Shown here: positions 1 to 6,528 of the stretch, in pieces
Layout of the letters: each line of letters starts with the position of its first letter
Numbering within the stretch: the first letter of the stretch is position 1
Virus record (IMG/VR): IMGVR_UViG_3300027985_001273
Coordinates: 1-22,470 of that record
Length of the DNA stretch: 22,470 nucleotides
Strand: one strand, 5' to 3'
Origin: a virus
Position numbers and translations under genes: made by a program
Notes under the pieces: generated by a model
Told to the model about the DNA's origin: nothing
The model's input: the letters and a program-made list of their open reading frames with translations, nothing else
The model's database searches: none

Positions 1-7
1 TATTTGT

Positions 8-13
8 TATAAT
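8..13 (+). promoter_or_regulatory. -10 element of the tRNA-Ser promoter
   Basis: A perfect TATAAT hexamer lies 17 bases before the tRNA 5' end, which fits a short precursor leader. The matching -35 box would lie to the left of the window and cannot be seen. Confidence 0.5.
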
Positions 14-30
14 ATTTAAGCACAATTAAT

Positions 31-121
31 GGAAAGATGGCTGAGCTGGTCTAAGGCGCACGACTGGAACTCGTGTGTGGGGTAACACTCACCGAGGGTT
101 CGAATCCCTCTCTTTCCGCCA
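31..121 (+). tRNA. tRNA-Ser (anticodon GGA)
   Basis: The sequence folds as a class II tRNA. The acceptor stem pairs GGAAAGA (31-37) with TCTTTCC (111-117), followed by the discriminator G and an encoded CCA at 119-121. The anticodon arm pairs CACGA with TCGTG around the loop CTGGAAC, giving anticodon GGA, which reads UCC/UCU serine codons. A long variable arm and a T arm with the GGTTCGAATCC motif are present, both as expected for serine. This is a host chromosomal gene beside the integrated element. No second copy of its 3' end is visible in the window, so nothing shows that the tRNA itself is the attachment site. Confidence 0.97.
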
Positions 122-124
122 AAT

Positions 125-165
125 AAACCACCATCTATTGATAAAAAAATAGATGGTGGTTTTAC
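125..165 (+). terminator. Rho-independent terminator of the tRNA-Ser gene
   Basis: A perfect 15-bp stem pairs 125-139 with 148-162 around an 8-base A-rich loop, and the 3' arm ends in a short T run. It starts four bases after the tRNA CCA end. Confidence 0.85.
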
Positions 166-301
166 TTTGCCCAAAATCTAAAAAGTGCCTATTTTACTGC
201 GTTTCCAGAGTGTGTCAATTTCATTGTGTTATTTGTTATTAGTTTAAAAATGAGTGCTTTGTGGCAAAGCAGGGATATTAACCCTACCTCTTGAAGTCTT
301 A

Positions 302-354
302 TAATCGTTAAAAGATAGGGTGTTGCATTTAGGGTGTTTCACTTTTAACGATTA
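302..354. repeat. 53-bp inverted-repeat structure, candidate recombinase binding or attachment site
   Basis: TAATCGTTAAAAG (302-314) is perfectly inverted at 342-354, with a 27-base spacer. Inside the spacer and arm edges the 9-mer TAGGGTGTT occurs twice in direct orientation (316-324 and 330-338). The total span of about 50 bp is close to the size of attachment sites used by large serine integrases, and it lies 62 bp from the recombinase 3' end. There is no T run, so it is not a normal terminator. Assignment as an attachment or integrase-binding site is inference. Confidence 0.35.
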
Positions 355-368
355 GGTGCAAAAAACAC

Positions 369-405
369 AAAAGGCTCGTCAGAGTATAAACCTAACGAGC
401 CTTTT
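369..405 (-). terminator. Terminator of the recombinase operon
   Basis: AAAAGGCTCGT (369-379) pairs with ACGAGCCTTTT (395-405) in an 11-bp stem with a 15-base loop. On the minus strand it follows the first recombinase stop codon by 11 bases and leads into a T-rich run. The symmetric A/T flanks make it potentially bidirectional. Confidence 0.85.
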
Positions 406-415
406 TGTCATTAAA

Positions 416-1984
416 TTAATTTTCTATTTCACTGCCGTCTTTGAATTTGAATATTAGCTTATCGTCTTTGGTAACTGTTACGGAATCAATTGTTGCCGTC
501 CATAAATCTATATCAAACTCGGTGAGAACTAATTGTCTGCTTGATATTTCGGAAATAAACCTATCAAGCAGAAGTGCCTTTGAATACCGCTCTCTACGCA
601 GGTTTTCAAGTTCGGTTATTTTTTCAGAGGCTGTTTTGTGTCGTAAAAGGTAGCTGTCATTTCGAGCATTAAACTCATCTTGGTTCATGGCGGTATGAGC
701 ATTTTCAAAGATTGCTTTTCTTGAAAGTTCAGCTACAATCTCCATTTCACGCTGTAATTCTGCAACCTCAATATTTAATGAATCACAATCACAAAGTATT
801 GTTTTTGCCAGTTCAATGTTGGCAAGGAGCTCATCTCGGCAGCCCATGAGCTTTGTAAATGCTCCAAGAAAGCGGTTTTTTAATTCTTCCTCGGTGATAT
901 GTGGCGTCTGACATTTTTCTTCACCCTTGTATTTATTGTTGCAACGCCAAATGATACGGCGGTATTTAGTGTTGCTACCCCATACCTTAGAACCATAATA
1001 TCCACCACAGTCCTCACATATAAGCCGAGCCGAAAATGGACTGGTACAGCTTGCTGGTCTGCCCAGATTCTTGCGTCGTTCAATTTCAACTTGTACTGCA
1101 TCAAACTCATCTGGCTCAATAATTGCAGGATGGCTGTTCTCGACATAATACTGAGGAATTTCACCATTGTTTGGTACACGCTTTTTTGTAAGGAAATCAA
1201 CCGTATAACCCTTTTGTAGCAAGGCATCACCTTTATATTTTTCATTTGTTAATATACTTCTAACAGTTTGCCAAGTGTCTTTGCCTGCTGGTGACGGTAT
1301 GCCGCTTTTTCCGAGGTGCTTTGCAATTGCCGATGGTGTTTTGCCCCCAATAAACATTCTAAAAATCGAGCGTACAATCTCTGCTTCTTGCTCTACAATT
1401 TCTGGCTGATCGTCTTCACCTTTTTTATAACCTAAAAACTGCTTGTATGCCATACTTACTTTGCCGTCCTGCATTCTTTTTCTTTGACCCCATGTAACAT
1501 TTTCTGAAATAGAACGGCTTTCTTCCTGTGCCAAAGAGGACATAATCGTAATAAGCAATTCGCCTTTGCTGTCCAAGGTGAAAATATTTTCTTTTTCAAA
1601 ATAAACCTCCACACCTTTTTCCTTAAGCTGTCGGACGGTTACAAGGCTATCCACGGTATTTCTTGCAAACCGTGATACCGATTTTGTAATGATAAGGTCT
1701 ATTTTACCATCCAGTGCATCTCCAATCATGTTATTAAACCCATCACGGTTTTTCGTAGAGGTAGCTGAAATGCCTTCATCAGTGTATACAGATAAAAAAG
1801 TCCAGTCTGCCCTCTCCTTGATGTACTTGGTATAATAATCAACCTGTGCCTCATAGCTTGTAAGCTGTTCATCTGAATCGGTAGAAACACGAGCATAGGC
1901 GGCTACTCTGCGTTTTATTGTAGAATTTCTAACAGAAGCACTTTGCCTTTGCAGGGTTGGAGGGATAACTCTAACATTCGCCAT
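416..1984 (-). CDS. Large serine recombinase with C-terminal coiled coil (integrase candidate)
   Basis: This 522-residue protein has the three-part architecture of large serine recombinases. The N-terminal resolvase fold carries the catalytic serine (Ser34) in YARVSTD, followed by DLIITKSVSRFARN and the QEESRSISENV helix. A central recombinase domain covers roughly residues 180-310. A zinc ribbon with CEDCGG and later WRCNN and C lies near 320-370. A long charged helical stretch at about 385-485 looks like the coiled coil that controls synapsis and directionality in phage integrases. The start ATG overlaps the end of the upstream recombinase by 14 bp and has an AAGGAGG site, suggesting coupled translation. 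It is the last gene before the host tRNA, so it is the best candidate for the enzyme that integrates and excises the prophage. Requirement for its partner is inferred. Confidence 0.93.
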   Translation of the reverse strand: MANVRVIPPTLQRQSASVRNSTIKRRVAAYARVSTDSDEQLTSYEAQVDYYTKYIKERADWTFLSVYTDEGISATSTKNRDGFNNMIGDALDGKIDLIITKSVSRFARNTVDSLVTVRQLKEKGVEVYFEKENIFTLDSKGELLITIMSSLAQEESRSISENVTWGQRKRMQDGKVSMAYKQFLGYKKGEDDQPEIVEQEAEIVRSIFRMFIGGKTPSAIAKHLGKSGIPSPAGKDTWQTVRSILTNEKYKGDALLQKGYTVDFLTKKRVPNNGEIPQYYVENSHPAIIEPDEFDAVQVEIERRKNLGRPASCTSPFSARLICEDCGGYYGSKVWGSNTKYRRIIWRCNNKYKGEEKCQTPHITEEELKNRFLGAFTKLMGCRDELLANIELAKTILCDCDSLNIEVAELQREMEIVAELSRKAIFENAHTAMNQDEFNARNDSYLLRHKTASEKITELENLRRERYSKALLLDRFISEISSRQLVLTEFDIDLWTATIDSVTVTKDDKLIFKFKDGSEIEN

Positions 1985-3287
1985 GATATCGCCTCCTTGC
2001 CTGTAACATTGCTTTTTCTTTCATTTCATCTGTCCAACTATCCTTGCGAGATGGGTTTTGCCAGGTTCGTGTTATTTCAGTTCCATCAAATAAAACAAAA
2101 ATAAGCACCCCATTATCTGGCACTTTAATGCAAAGAATTCTATCAGTGACTGCATGGGCATCATAATTTCCAAGCTCTAAAACATTGGTCGTTATGTCTT
2201 TTAAGATAGTTTCGGGAATTTGCCTTGCGTTGCATAAATCTCTGCCACGAGTATTGAAAGTAGCACAAGACCATACAATTTTAGCATATGGAGTTGAAGC
2301 ATTATTTGTTTTTCGCCTAAAATTAGCACCGCAGTTGCCGCATCTAATAATGCCCGTGTATTCAGATTGACCCACAATAGGCTTATTATTAACGCCTTCT
2401 TTTCTTCGCATTATTTCATCTTGCACTTTTTCAAAAGTGTTCATATCAATTATTGGTTCGTGCGTATCTTCTACATAAAACATTGGCAGTTCGCCACGAT
2501 TTTTTACAACCCTCTTTGTAAGGTGGTCGGTAGAATAAGATTTCTGTAGGAGCATATTTCCAGTCAACTTTTCGTTGGTTAGGATTTTGCTAATTACTGA
2601 TTCACCCCAACTTCCACCGTTTTTTGTTGGTACACCCAGGGTGCAAAGTTTACGCACAATTGCATTCTTGCCCATACCTCTTAAATAATCGGCATAAATC
2701 ATTTTTACAACTTCAGCTTCGGCTGGATTTACAATTAAATTGCCACACGCAAAATCATAACCGTACATTCTTAAAGTGTTCGGTATGCCCTTATTAAAGT
2801 TTTTTCTTAGCCGCCACTTGGTGTTTTCACTTGCCGACAGACTTTCTTCTTGAGCATATGACGCTAAAATTGTAAGCATTAACTCTCCATCGCCGCTGAG
2901 AGAATAAATATTTTCCTCTTCAAAATAAACCTCAACGCCGAGTGCTTTTAGTTCACGGACGGTTTTTAGCACAGTTACTGTGTTACGAGCAAAGCGTGAA
3001 ATGGATTTTGTAATGATTAAGTCAATATTGCCATTTTTGCATTGTTCAATCATTTTCTGAAATTCTGCTCTTGCTTCCTTTGTGCCAGTTGTTGCTTCAT
3101 CTGCAAACACCCCTGAATATTCCCATTCAGGTTGTCGCTGTATGTAGCTACTGTAATAACTGACCTGTGCTGCCAGTGAATGCAACATTGCTTCTTTTCC
3201 ACTTGACACTCTTGCATATGCACACACCCGTTTTCGAGTAGGCATTTTTGCATTTTGGTTTTCAATTTTTCTTATGGTTTTTTGCAT
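1971..3287 (-). CDS. Second large serine recombinase, lacking the coiled coil
   Basis: This 438-residue protein has the resolvase domain with catalytic Ser28 in YARVSSG, the DLIITKSISRFARN motif and the QEESLSASENT helix. A recombinase domain and a zinc ribbon (CGNCG, then WSC and C) follow. After the ribbon it passes almost directly to a short strand-like end (VPDNGVLIFVLFDG) that resembles the end of the neighbouring recombinase, so the roughly 100-residue charged helical insert is absent. The start at 3287 is chosen because GGAAGGAGG lies just upstream; an alternative start eight codons earlier has no such site. Tandem serine recombinases that act together are known for the ccrA/ccrB pair of staphylococcal cassettes. 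Whether this pair works jointly is inference. Confidence 0.92.
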   Translation of the reverse strand: MQKTIRKIENQNAKMPTRKRVCAYARVSSGKEAMLHSLAAQVSYYSSYIQRQPEWEYSGVFADEATTGTKEARAEFQKMIEQCKNGNIDLIITKSISRFARNTVTVLKTVRELKALGVEVYFEEENIYSLSGDGELMLTILASYAQEESLSASENTKWRLRKNFNKGIPNTLRMYGYDFACGNLIVNPAEAEVVKMIYADYLRGMGKNAIVRKLCTLGVPTKNGGSWGESVISKILTNEKLTGNMLLQKSYSTDHLTKRVVKNRGELPMFYVEDTHEPIIDMNTFEKVQDEIMRRKEGVNNKPIVGQSEYTGIIRCGNCGANFRRKTNNASTPYAKIVWSCATFNTRGRDLCNARQIPETILKDITTNVLELGNYDAHAVTDRILCIKVPDNGVLIFVLFDGTEITRTWQNPSRKDSWTDEMKEKAMLQARRRYHGEC

Positions 3288-3346
3288 AAAATCCTCCTTC
3301 CGTAGTGTCACATATTACCGCTAAACCACCATAATATCAACGATTT

Positions 3347-3502
3347 TCAGCGATATATACTGCCCAAACATAAGCCGTATTTTTTAAGCAGGATTGTATC
3401 AATTTTGGTTAGTTCCTCGGTTGTTATTACTCCATCAGCAAGTAGTTTATTAAAGAAAGCCATAGCGGTTTTATAATGAATTACAGCTTGTTCTTTATTC
3501 AT
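3347..3502 (-). CDS. Small SHOCT-like protein of the recombinase operon
   Basis: This 51-residue protein has the pattern LxKLLADGVITTEELTKIDTILLKKY, typical of the short SHOCT-type helical domain (a leucine-rich helix, GxIT, EE, then a second helix). The start at 3502 is set by an AGGAGG site; longer upstream reading in the same frame overlaps the preceding gene and is not supported. It overlaps the HTH zinc-finger gene by 8 bp and precedes the second recombinase. Small proteins of this type are often found beside serine recombinases in clostridial mobile elements. Its molecular job is unknown; an accessory or regulatory role in recombination is inference. Confidence 0.72.
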   Translation of the reverse strand: MNKEQAVIHYKTAMAFFNKLLADGVITTEELTKIDTILLKKYGLCLGSIYR

Positions 3503-3902
3503 ACACAGCCCTCCTGGTTTCCCCATAGCATGAACGTGAGCAGTAAATTCGTTTGCTGTTGCCATAGCTTTCAAACTTCCTACTGCAAACAGGGCAAGTA
3601 AACTGGTACACTGCTTTTCGATTAACATCTTTTTGATGTGTATTCCACCAATCCATACGACATTTATCAGAGCAGAACTTTTTCTTTTTGTGTCCCTCAA
3701 TATGCTTTAATTTGCGACCACATAGAAGGCATGAATCACCCACATTGGTTGAGGTTCTCCTATTATGTTCAGAACACAGATTGTATCTGCGACAATGGGA
3801 TTTTATAGTATTTTCTGATATACCAAGCAAAGAAGCAATTCGAGAGTAGCTTTCGCCTTGACTTTTTAGTTCGGCAATTTTCTGTTTTTGAACAGTATTC
3901 AT
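3495..3902 (-). CDS. HTH protein with two zinc-finger-like motifs, recombinase operon
   Basis: This 135-residue protein starts with a sigma-70 region 4-like helix-turn-helix (ELKSQGESYSRIASLLGIS, then ENTIKSHCRRY). Two treble-clef-like cysteine clusters follow: CLLCG...FCSDKC and CPVCS...YCSRSC. The start at 3902 is preceded by GGAGGGG four bases upstream, whereas the longer upstream reading runs into a terminator hairpin. It is the first gene of a tight four-gene operon with the SHOCT-like protein and both recombinases. Architecture suggests a DNA-binding regulator of the recombinases or a component of the recombination complex, for example a directionality factor. That role is untested. Confidence 0.78.
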   Translation of the reverse strand: MNTVQKQKIAELKSQGESYSRIASLLGISENTIKSHCRRYNLCSEHNRRTSTNVGDSCLLCGRKLKHIEGHKKKKFCSDKCRMDWWNTHQKDVNRKAVYQFTCPVCSRKFESYGNSKRIYCSRSCYGETRRAVYE

Positions 3903-3924
3903 TGTACCCCTCCATTCGAGAGGC

Positions 3925-3972
3925 AAAAAAATAAACGCCCCTCTACCGTCTACAGACAGAAGAGGAGCGTTT
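3925..3972 (-). terminator. Terminator after the lysis cassette
   Basis: A 12-bp stem with one G-U pair joins 3933-3944 and 3961-3972. On the minus strand it is followed by a seven-base T run (3925-3931). It starts 11 bases after the amidase stop codon and ends about 25 bases before the HTH gene start, leaving no room for a separate promoter after it. Confidence 0.85.
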
Positions 3973-3982
3973 GCGTACCACA

Positions 3983-4684
3983 CTATTCAAATTTTATATA
4001 CCCATCAAAACCTGCCGCCTTGACTTTGGCAAGCATTGCATCAGCATTGGCTTTTACTGAGTATGCACCAACCTGAACGCGGTAGAGTTTCTTCGGTGTG
4101 GTCGGTTCAGCAGGCGTTACAGTTTCCGCCAGTCCTGCCTTCACCGCAGCACGGAAGGTATCCATCGACTTACCGTGCTTAGGAAACCAATGCATAACAT
4201 CGCTATGATTACTGGCGATGCCCAATTTGCAACCCTCACTGTGACAGATGATGTTCTTTTCAGTAAAGTTATACTGCTTACAGAGATACACGCAAAGTTC
4301 CACTGCTTCCTTGTAGACGGCAGAGAAATACGAGGAATCGGTCAGCCCATCCTCACAGATTTCAAATCCGATATGCGTATCGTTCGCCGAACCTCCTGCG
4401 TGCCATCCGCGATGATTCCAAGGCAGCGTCTGATAGGTTGCGATGCTGCCGTCCGCCAGTTTGCCGATGAAGCCATGGACGCAGACTTGTCTGCCATCCG
4501 GCTTATCCTGATTCCAATGGTTGTTGTATTGATTTTTTCCGAGCAATCCATCATCGGGACCGACATAGCGTTTCAGGTTCGGGTTCTTTGCTCCTGTGGA
4601 ATGTACCATGATGCCTTTGGGTGTGATGGTTCTGCCAGCTTTGTAGCAGGCGTTGTTGGTGAAAATAAGCTTACTCAGGTTCAT
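3983..4684 (-). CDS. Endolysin: N-acetylmuramoyl-L-alanine amidase with SPOR domain
   Basis: This 233-residue protein is an Amidase_2-type endolysin that cuts the amide bond between muramic acid and the peptide stem of peptidoglycan. Residues about 15-175 hold the catalytic domain. Candidate zinc ligands and catalytic residues are His28 in MVHSTG, the GWHAGG and GFEICE motifs, the CHSEG histidine and the NHSDVMHWF segment. After a Thr/Pro-rich linker (TPAEPTTPKK), the last 36 residues form a SPOR-type wall-binding domain (YRVQVGAYSVKANADAMLAK). No signal peptide is visible, so release depends on the holin. Its ATG directly follows the holin stop codon and its AAGGAGG site lies inside the holin gene. 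Confidence 0.95.
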   Translation of the reverse strand: MNLSKLIFTNNACYKAGRTITPKGIMVHSTGAKNPNLKRYVGPDDGLLGKNQYNNHWNQDKPDGRQVCVHGFIGKLADGSIATYQTLPWNHRGWHAGGSANDTHIGFEICEDGLTDSSYFSAVYKEAVELCVYLCKQYNFTEKNIICHSEGCKLGIASNHSDVMHWFPKHGKSMDTFRAAVKAGLAETVTPAEPTTPKKLYRVQVGAYSVKANADAMLAKVKAAGFDGYIKFE

Positions 4685-5098
4685 TTATTTTTCCTCCTTA
4701 TCGCTTCGGTTGTGAAGCTGTTCTAAAATATCCTTTAACTTGCCGGGGATGGGTAGTCCGATATGTGCCGCATTTTCGAGTATGGATACACCTTCATTGG
4801 AAAGATAAAAAAAGATGACCGCTGTTCTGATTACAGAACCGTCTCCGATTACACTTTTATCAATGATGTGTCCCACTCCGACAAGTGCAAACATTATTAC
4901 CTTTTTAAATATCCCCCGAAAACCGACCTCACTGGACAGCTTTTTATCGAGTACTGCGCACATCAGTCCGGTAAGGTAATCAATCACCACAAATGCAAGT
5001 AACGCATACAAAAAACCATCCCACCCTCCGAGAAAATACCCGAGCCATCCACCGACAGCAGCAATGCCGAACTGAATAAAATTCCAAATGTCTTTCAT
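4685..5098 (-). CDS. Phage holin (TcdE/phage holin family 4 type)
   Basis: This 137-residue membrane protein has a hydrophobic N-terminus (FGIAAVGGWLGYFLGGWDG), a second segment LLAFVVIDYLTGLMCAV, a third around IMFALVGVGHIID, and a fourth near AVIFFYLSNEGVSI, ending in a charged tail (RSDKEEK). The DYLTG motif followed by SSEVGFRGIFKK is characteristic of the Gram-positive holin family that includes TcdE. It forms the membrane lesion that lets the amidase reach the wall. It has a GGAGG site seven bases before ATG, and its stop codon abuts the amidase start. Confidence 0.93.
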   Translation of the reverse strand: MKDIWNFIQFGIAAVGGWLGYFLGGWDGFLYALLAFVVIDYLTGLMCAVLDKKLSSEVGFRGIFKKVIMFALVGVGHIIDKSVIGDGSVIRTAVIFFYLSNEGVSILENAAHIGLPIPGKLKDILEQLHNRSDKEEK

Positions 5099-5130
5099 GT
5101 AAAAACCTCCGTTTTTTTAATTTTGATATA

Positions 5131-5164
5131 TAAAAAGGCACCTCTGCTTCTAAGCAAAGATGCC
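5131..5164 (-). terminator. Terminator between tail genes and lysis cassette
   Basis: GGCACCTCTGCT (5137-5148) pairs with AGCAAAGATGCC (5153-5164), 12 bp with two G-U pairs and a TCTA tetraloop. The minus-strand transcript continues into a U run (5132-5136). It lies only 33 bases upstream of the holin ATG. Confidence 0.88.
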
Positions 5165-5190
5165 GTATCGCTGTATTTGTCTGAAATTTA

Positions 5191-6522
5191 TTATGTTATG
5201 ACCACACCATCAGTTTTTCTGTTTCCTGAAATCTGACCCATTAAATCCTTTAAGAAAGGCTTACCTTTTCTGCCACCGCTGTCAACCGAGAATTCTGTGT
5301 AAAAACCGCTCCTGCCAAGATTATGTTTCACCGATGTAACCGTTCCGATTAGGCCGTGTCTTGCGTCGGGCTCTACCAGTTCTACGGCATCTCCGATCAG
5401 CATATGAGGGGTAAAGATACCGACAAAGCTTTCTATTCTGCCCGATATGGCAACTGCCTGTATCAGTTCATCGGCATAAGTGTTCATATCTGCAAGTAAA
5501 GTGCCATCCGGAACAGTTATATACATGGTCTTGTTTGACGGGGATACCCACCACTTATGCGGCGGAAGTTGGCGATACACGGTGTTGACGGGTTCTTTGC
5601 AGGTGATACATATTTTGCTTACCGTTTTCTCATCATCATATTCCACATTGTAACTCCAGCAAGTTTTATCCCGCTCAAAGATATAAGTGGACGGCTGTTC
5701 AAAGCGTCCGTCTGTGACGGGTCCGATACCAACAGTTCCGTCCGTATTTTCGGATATCTGCCAACCGGGAAGCAATTGAATAACATTCTGAATCCCGTCA
5801 AGGATTGCTATCTGCGGTTCAAAAGTCAACTTCCATGGCTTTTGTGGGTCAGCGACAAAGAAATTCTCAACCTCGGCAAGTGTTAATATTGCTACCAGAT
5901 TTTCTTGAAGGGTTGCAGCGATGAATGAAACATCCTCATCAAAGGTCTGTTCCTTCAGCAATTTACCGATAGCATTTCTGGCAGTCAACGATATGCTTTG
6001 TTCAGGGTAGCCTATTGACACACGGTCGATATAGAACCTTCCGAGTGGCAATTCCTCACTGTTACCAAGGCTAAAATATAACTCAATTATAGTGTTTGGT
6101 GCAATTATGGAACGGTATCTGCTGACAAGCTCACCGCCAGCATTTTGAAGGCTGACAGAAAGCTGTGAGATTGCGCTTCCCTTGGAATAGGAGAGGCTGC
6201 CGTTTAAAAGTGTATGAGAAACATCCGTGGGGAGCATATACATGACAAACTTGTGCATATCTTCGGCACTCCAAAATCCGTAGGCTCCATAATGAGCAAC
6301 CTTTTTGAGGGACGGCTTTGACACTCCGAAATCAACCGAAATCCTGCCAATATCCTTGTAAGCCAGATTGTCGTACAGGCCGAGAGTTGGGAATGCTTCA
6401 AGCCCATTCACCAAGCCATCGCTCGAGAGATAAATTACCTTTAAGCCATTATCCATCATATGCACTACCTGTGGCGATAAGCCTTGCCCTATTATCTGTG
6501 TGTATTCAAATGTCAGTCTCAT
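5191..6522 (-). CDS. Phage tail protein, baseplate/tail-hub-like
   Basis: This 443-residue protein is the last tail gene before lysis. The middle (about 130-205) has the pattern SLGNSEELPLGRFYIDRVSIGYPEQSIS followed by LTARNAIGKLLKEQTF. That strand-rich module is common in tail-hub and tail-associated proteins of Gram-positive siphophages, where a short attribution such as 'provides its own coordinate and domain definition' is typical. Residues about 225-275 (ILDGIQNVIQLLPGWQIS, then NTDGTVGIGP) also fit this family. No catalytic motif is seen. The start has an AAAGGGGG site. It is probably a structural tail-tip component; a more exact role needs a structural comparison. Confidence 0.7.
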   Translation of the reverse strand: MRLTFEYTQIIGQGLSPQVVHMMDNGLKVIYLSSDGLVNGLEAFPTLGLYDNLAYKDIGRISVDFGVSKPSLKKVAHYGAYGFWSAEDMHKFVMYMLPTDVSHTLLNGSLSYSKGSAISQLSVSLQNAGGELVSRYRSIIAPNTIIELYFSLGNSEELPLGRFYIDRVSIGYPEQSISLTARNAIGKLLKEQTFDEDVSFIAATLQENLVAILTLAEVENFFVADPQKPWKLTFEPQIAILDGIQNVIQLLPGWQISENTDGTVGIGPVTDGRFEQPSTYIFERDKTCWSYNVEYDDEKTVSKICITCKEPVNTVYRQLPPHKWWVSPSNKTMYITVPDGTLLADMNTYADELIQAVAISGRIESFVGIFTPHMLIGDAVELVEPDARHGLIGTVTSVKHNLGRSGFYTEFSVDSGGRKGKPFLKDLMGQISGNRKTDGVVIT

Positions 6523-6528
6523 AAAAGA

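Larger units (their letters stand above)
166..415. other. Non-coding junction between host tRNA and prophage
   Basis: No credible gene is seen in these 250 bases. The stretch holds a small 7-bp hairpin (TGCTTTG/CAAAGCA, 255-271), a 13-bp inverted repeat (302-354) and the recombinase operon terminator (369-405). It lies between a host tRNA gene and the 3' end of a large serine recombinase, so the left attachment site of the prophage is probably here. The exact crossover cannot be fixed without the other end of the element or an empty-site sequence. Confidence 0.5.

Noticed and set aside
31-121. tRNA-Ser as the integration target itself
   Set aside because: Tyrosine integrases often use tRNA 3' ends, but the recombinases here are serine type and no partial copy of the tRNA 3' end is visible in the window.
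880-1245. Alternative minus-strand and plus-strand open frames inside recombinase 1
   Set aside because: The main recombinase frame is continuous across this stretch and carries the conserved domains; the others have no recognisable features.
3503-3700. Long N-terminal extension of the SHOCT-like protein
   Set aside because: It overlaps the real HTH zinc-finger gene in another frame, while a good ribosome site supports the shorter start at 3502.
3903-3983. N-terminal extension of the HTH zinc-finger gene
   Set aside because: It translates through the terminator hairpin, and GGAGGGG marks the ATG at 3902.
4175-4726. 183-residue plus-strand open frame across amidase
   Set aside because: The amidase on the opposite strand has clear domains and spacing, so this frame is incidental.
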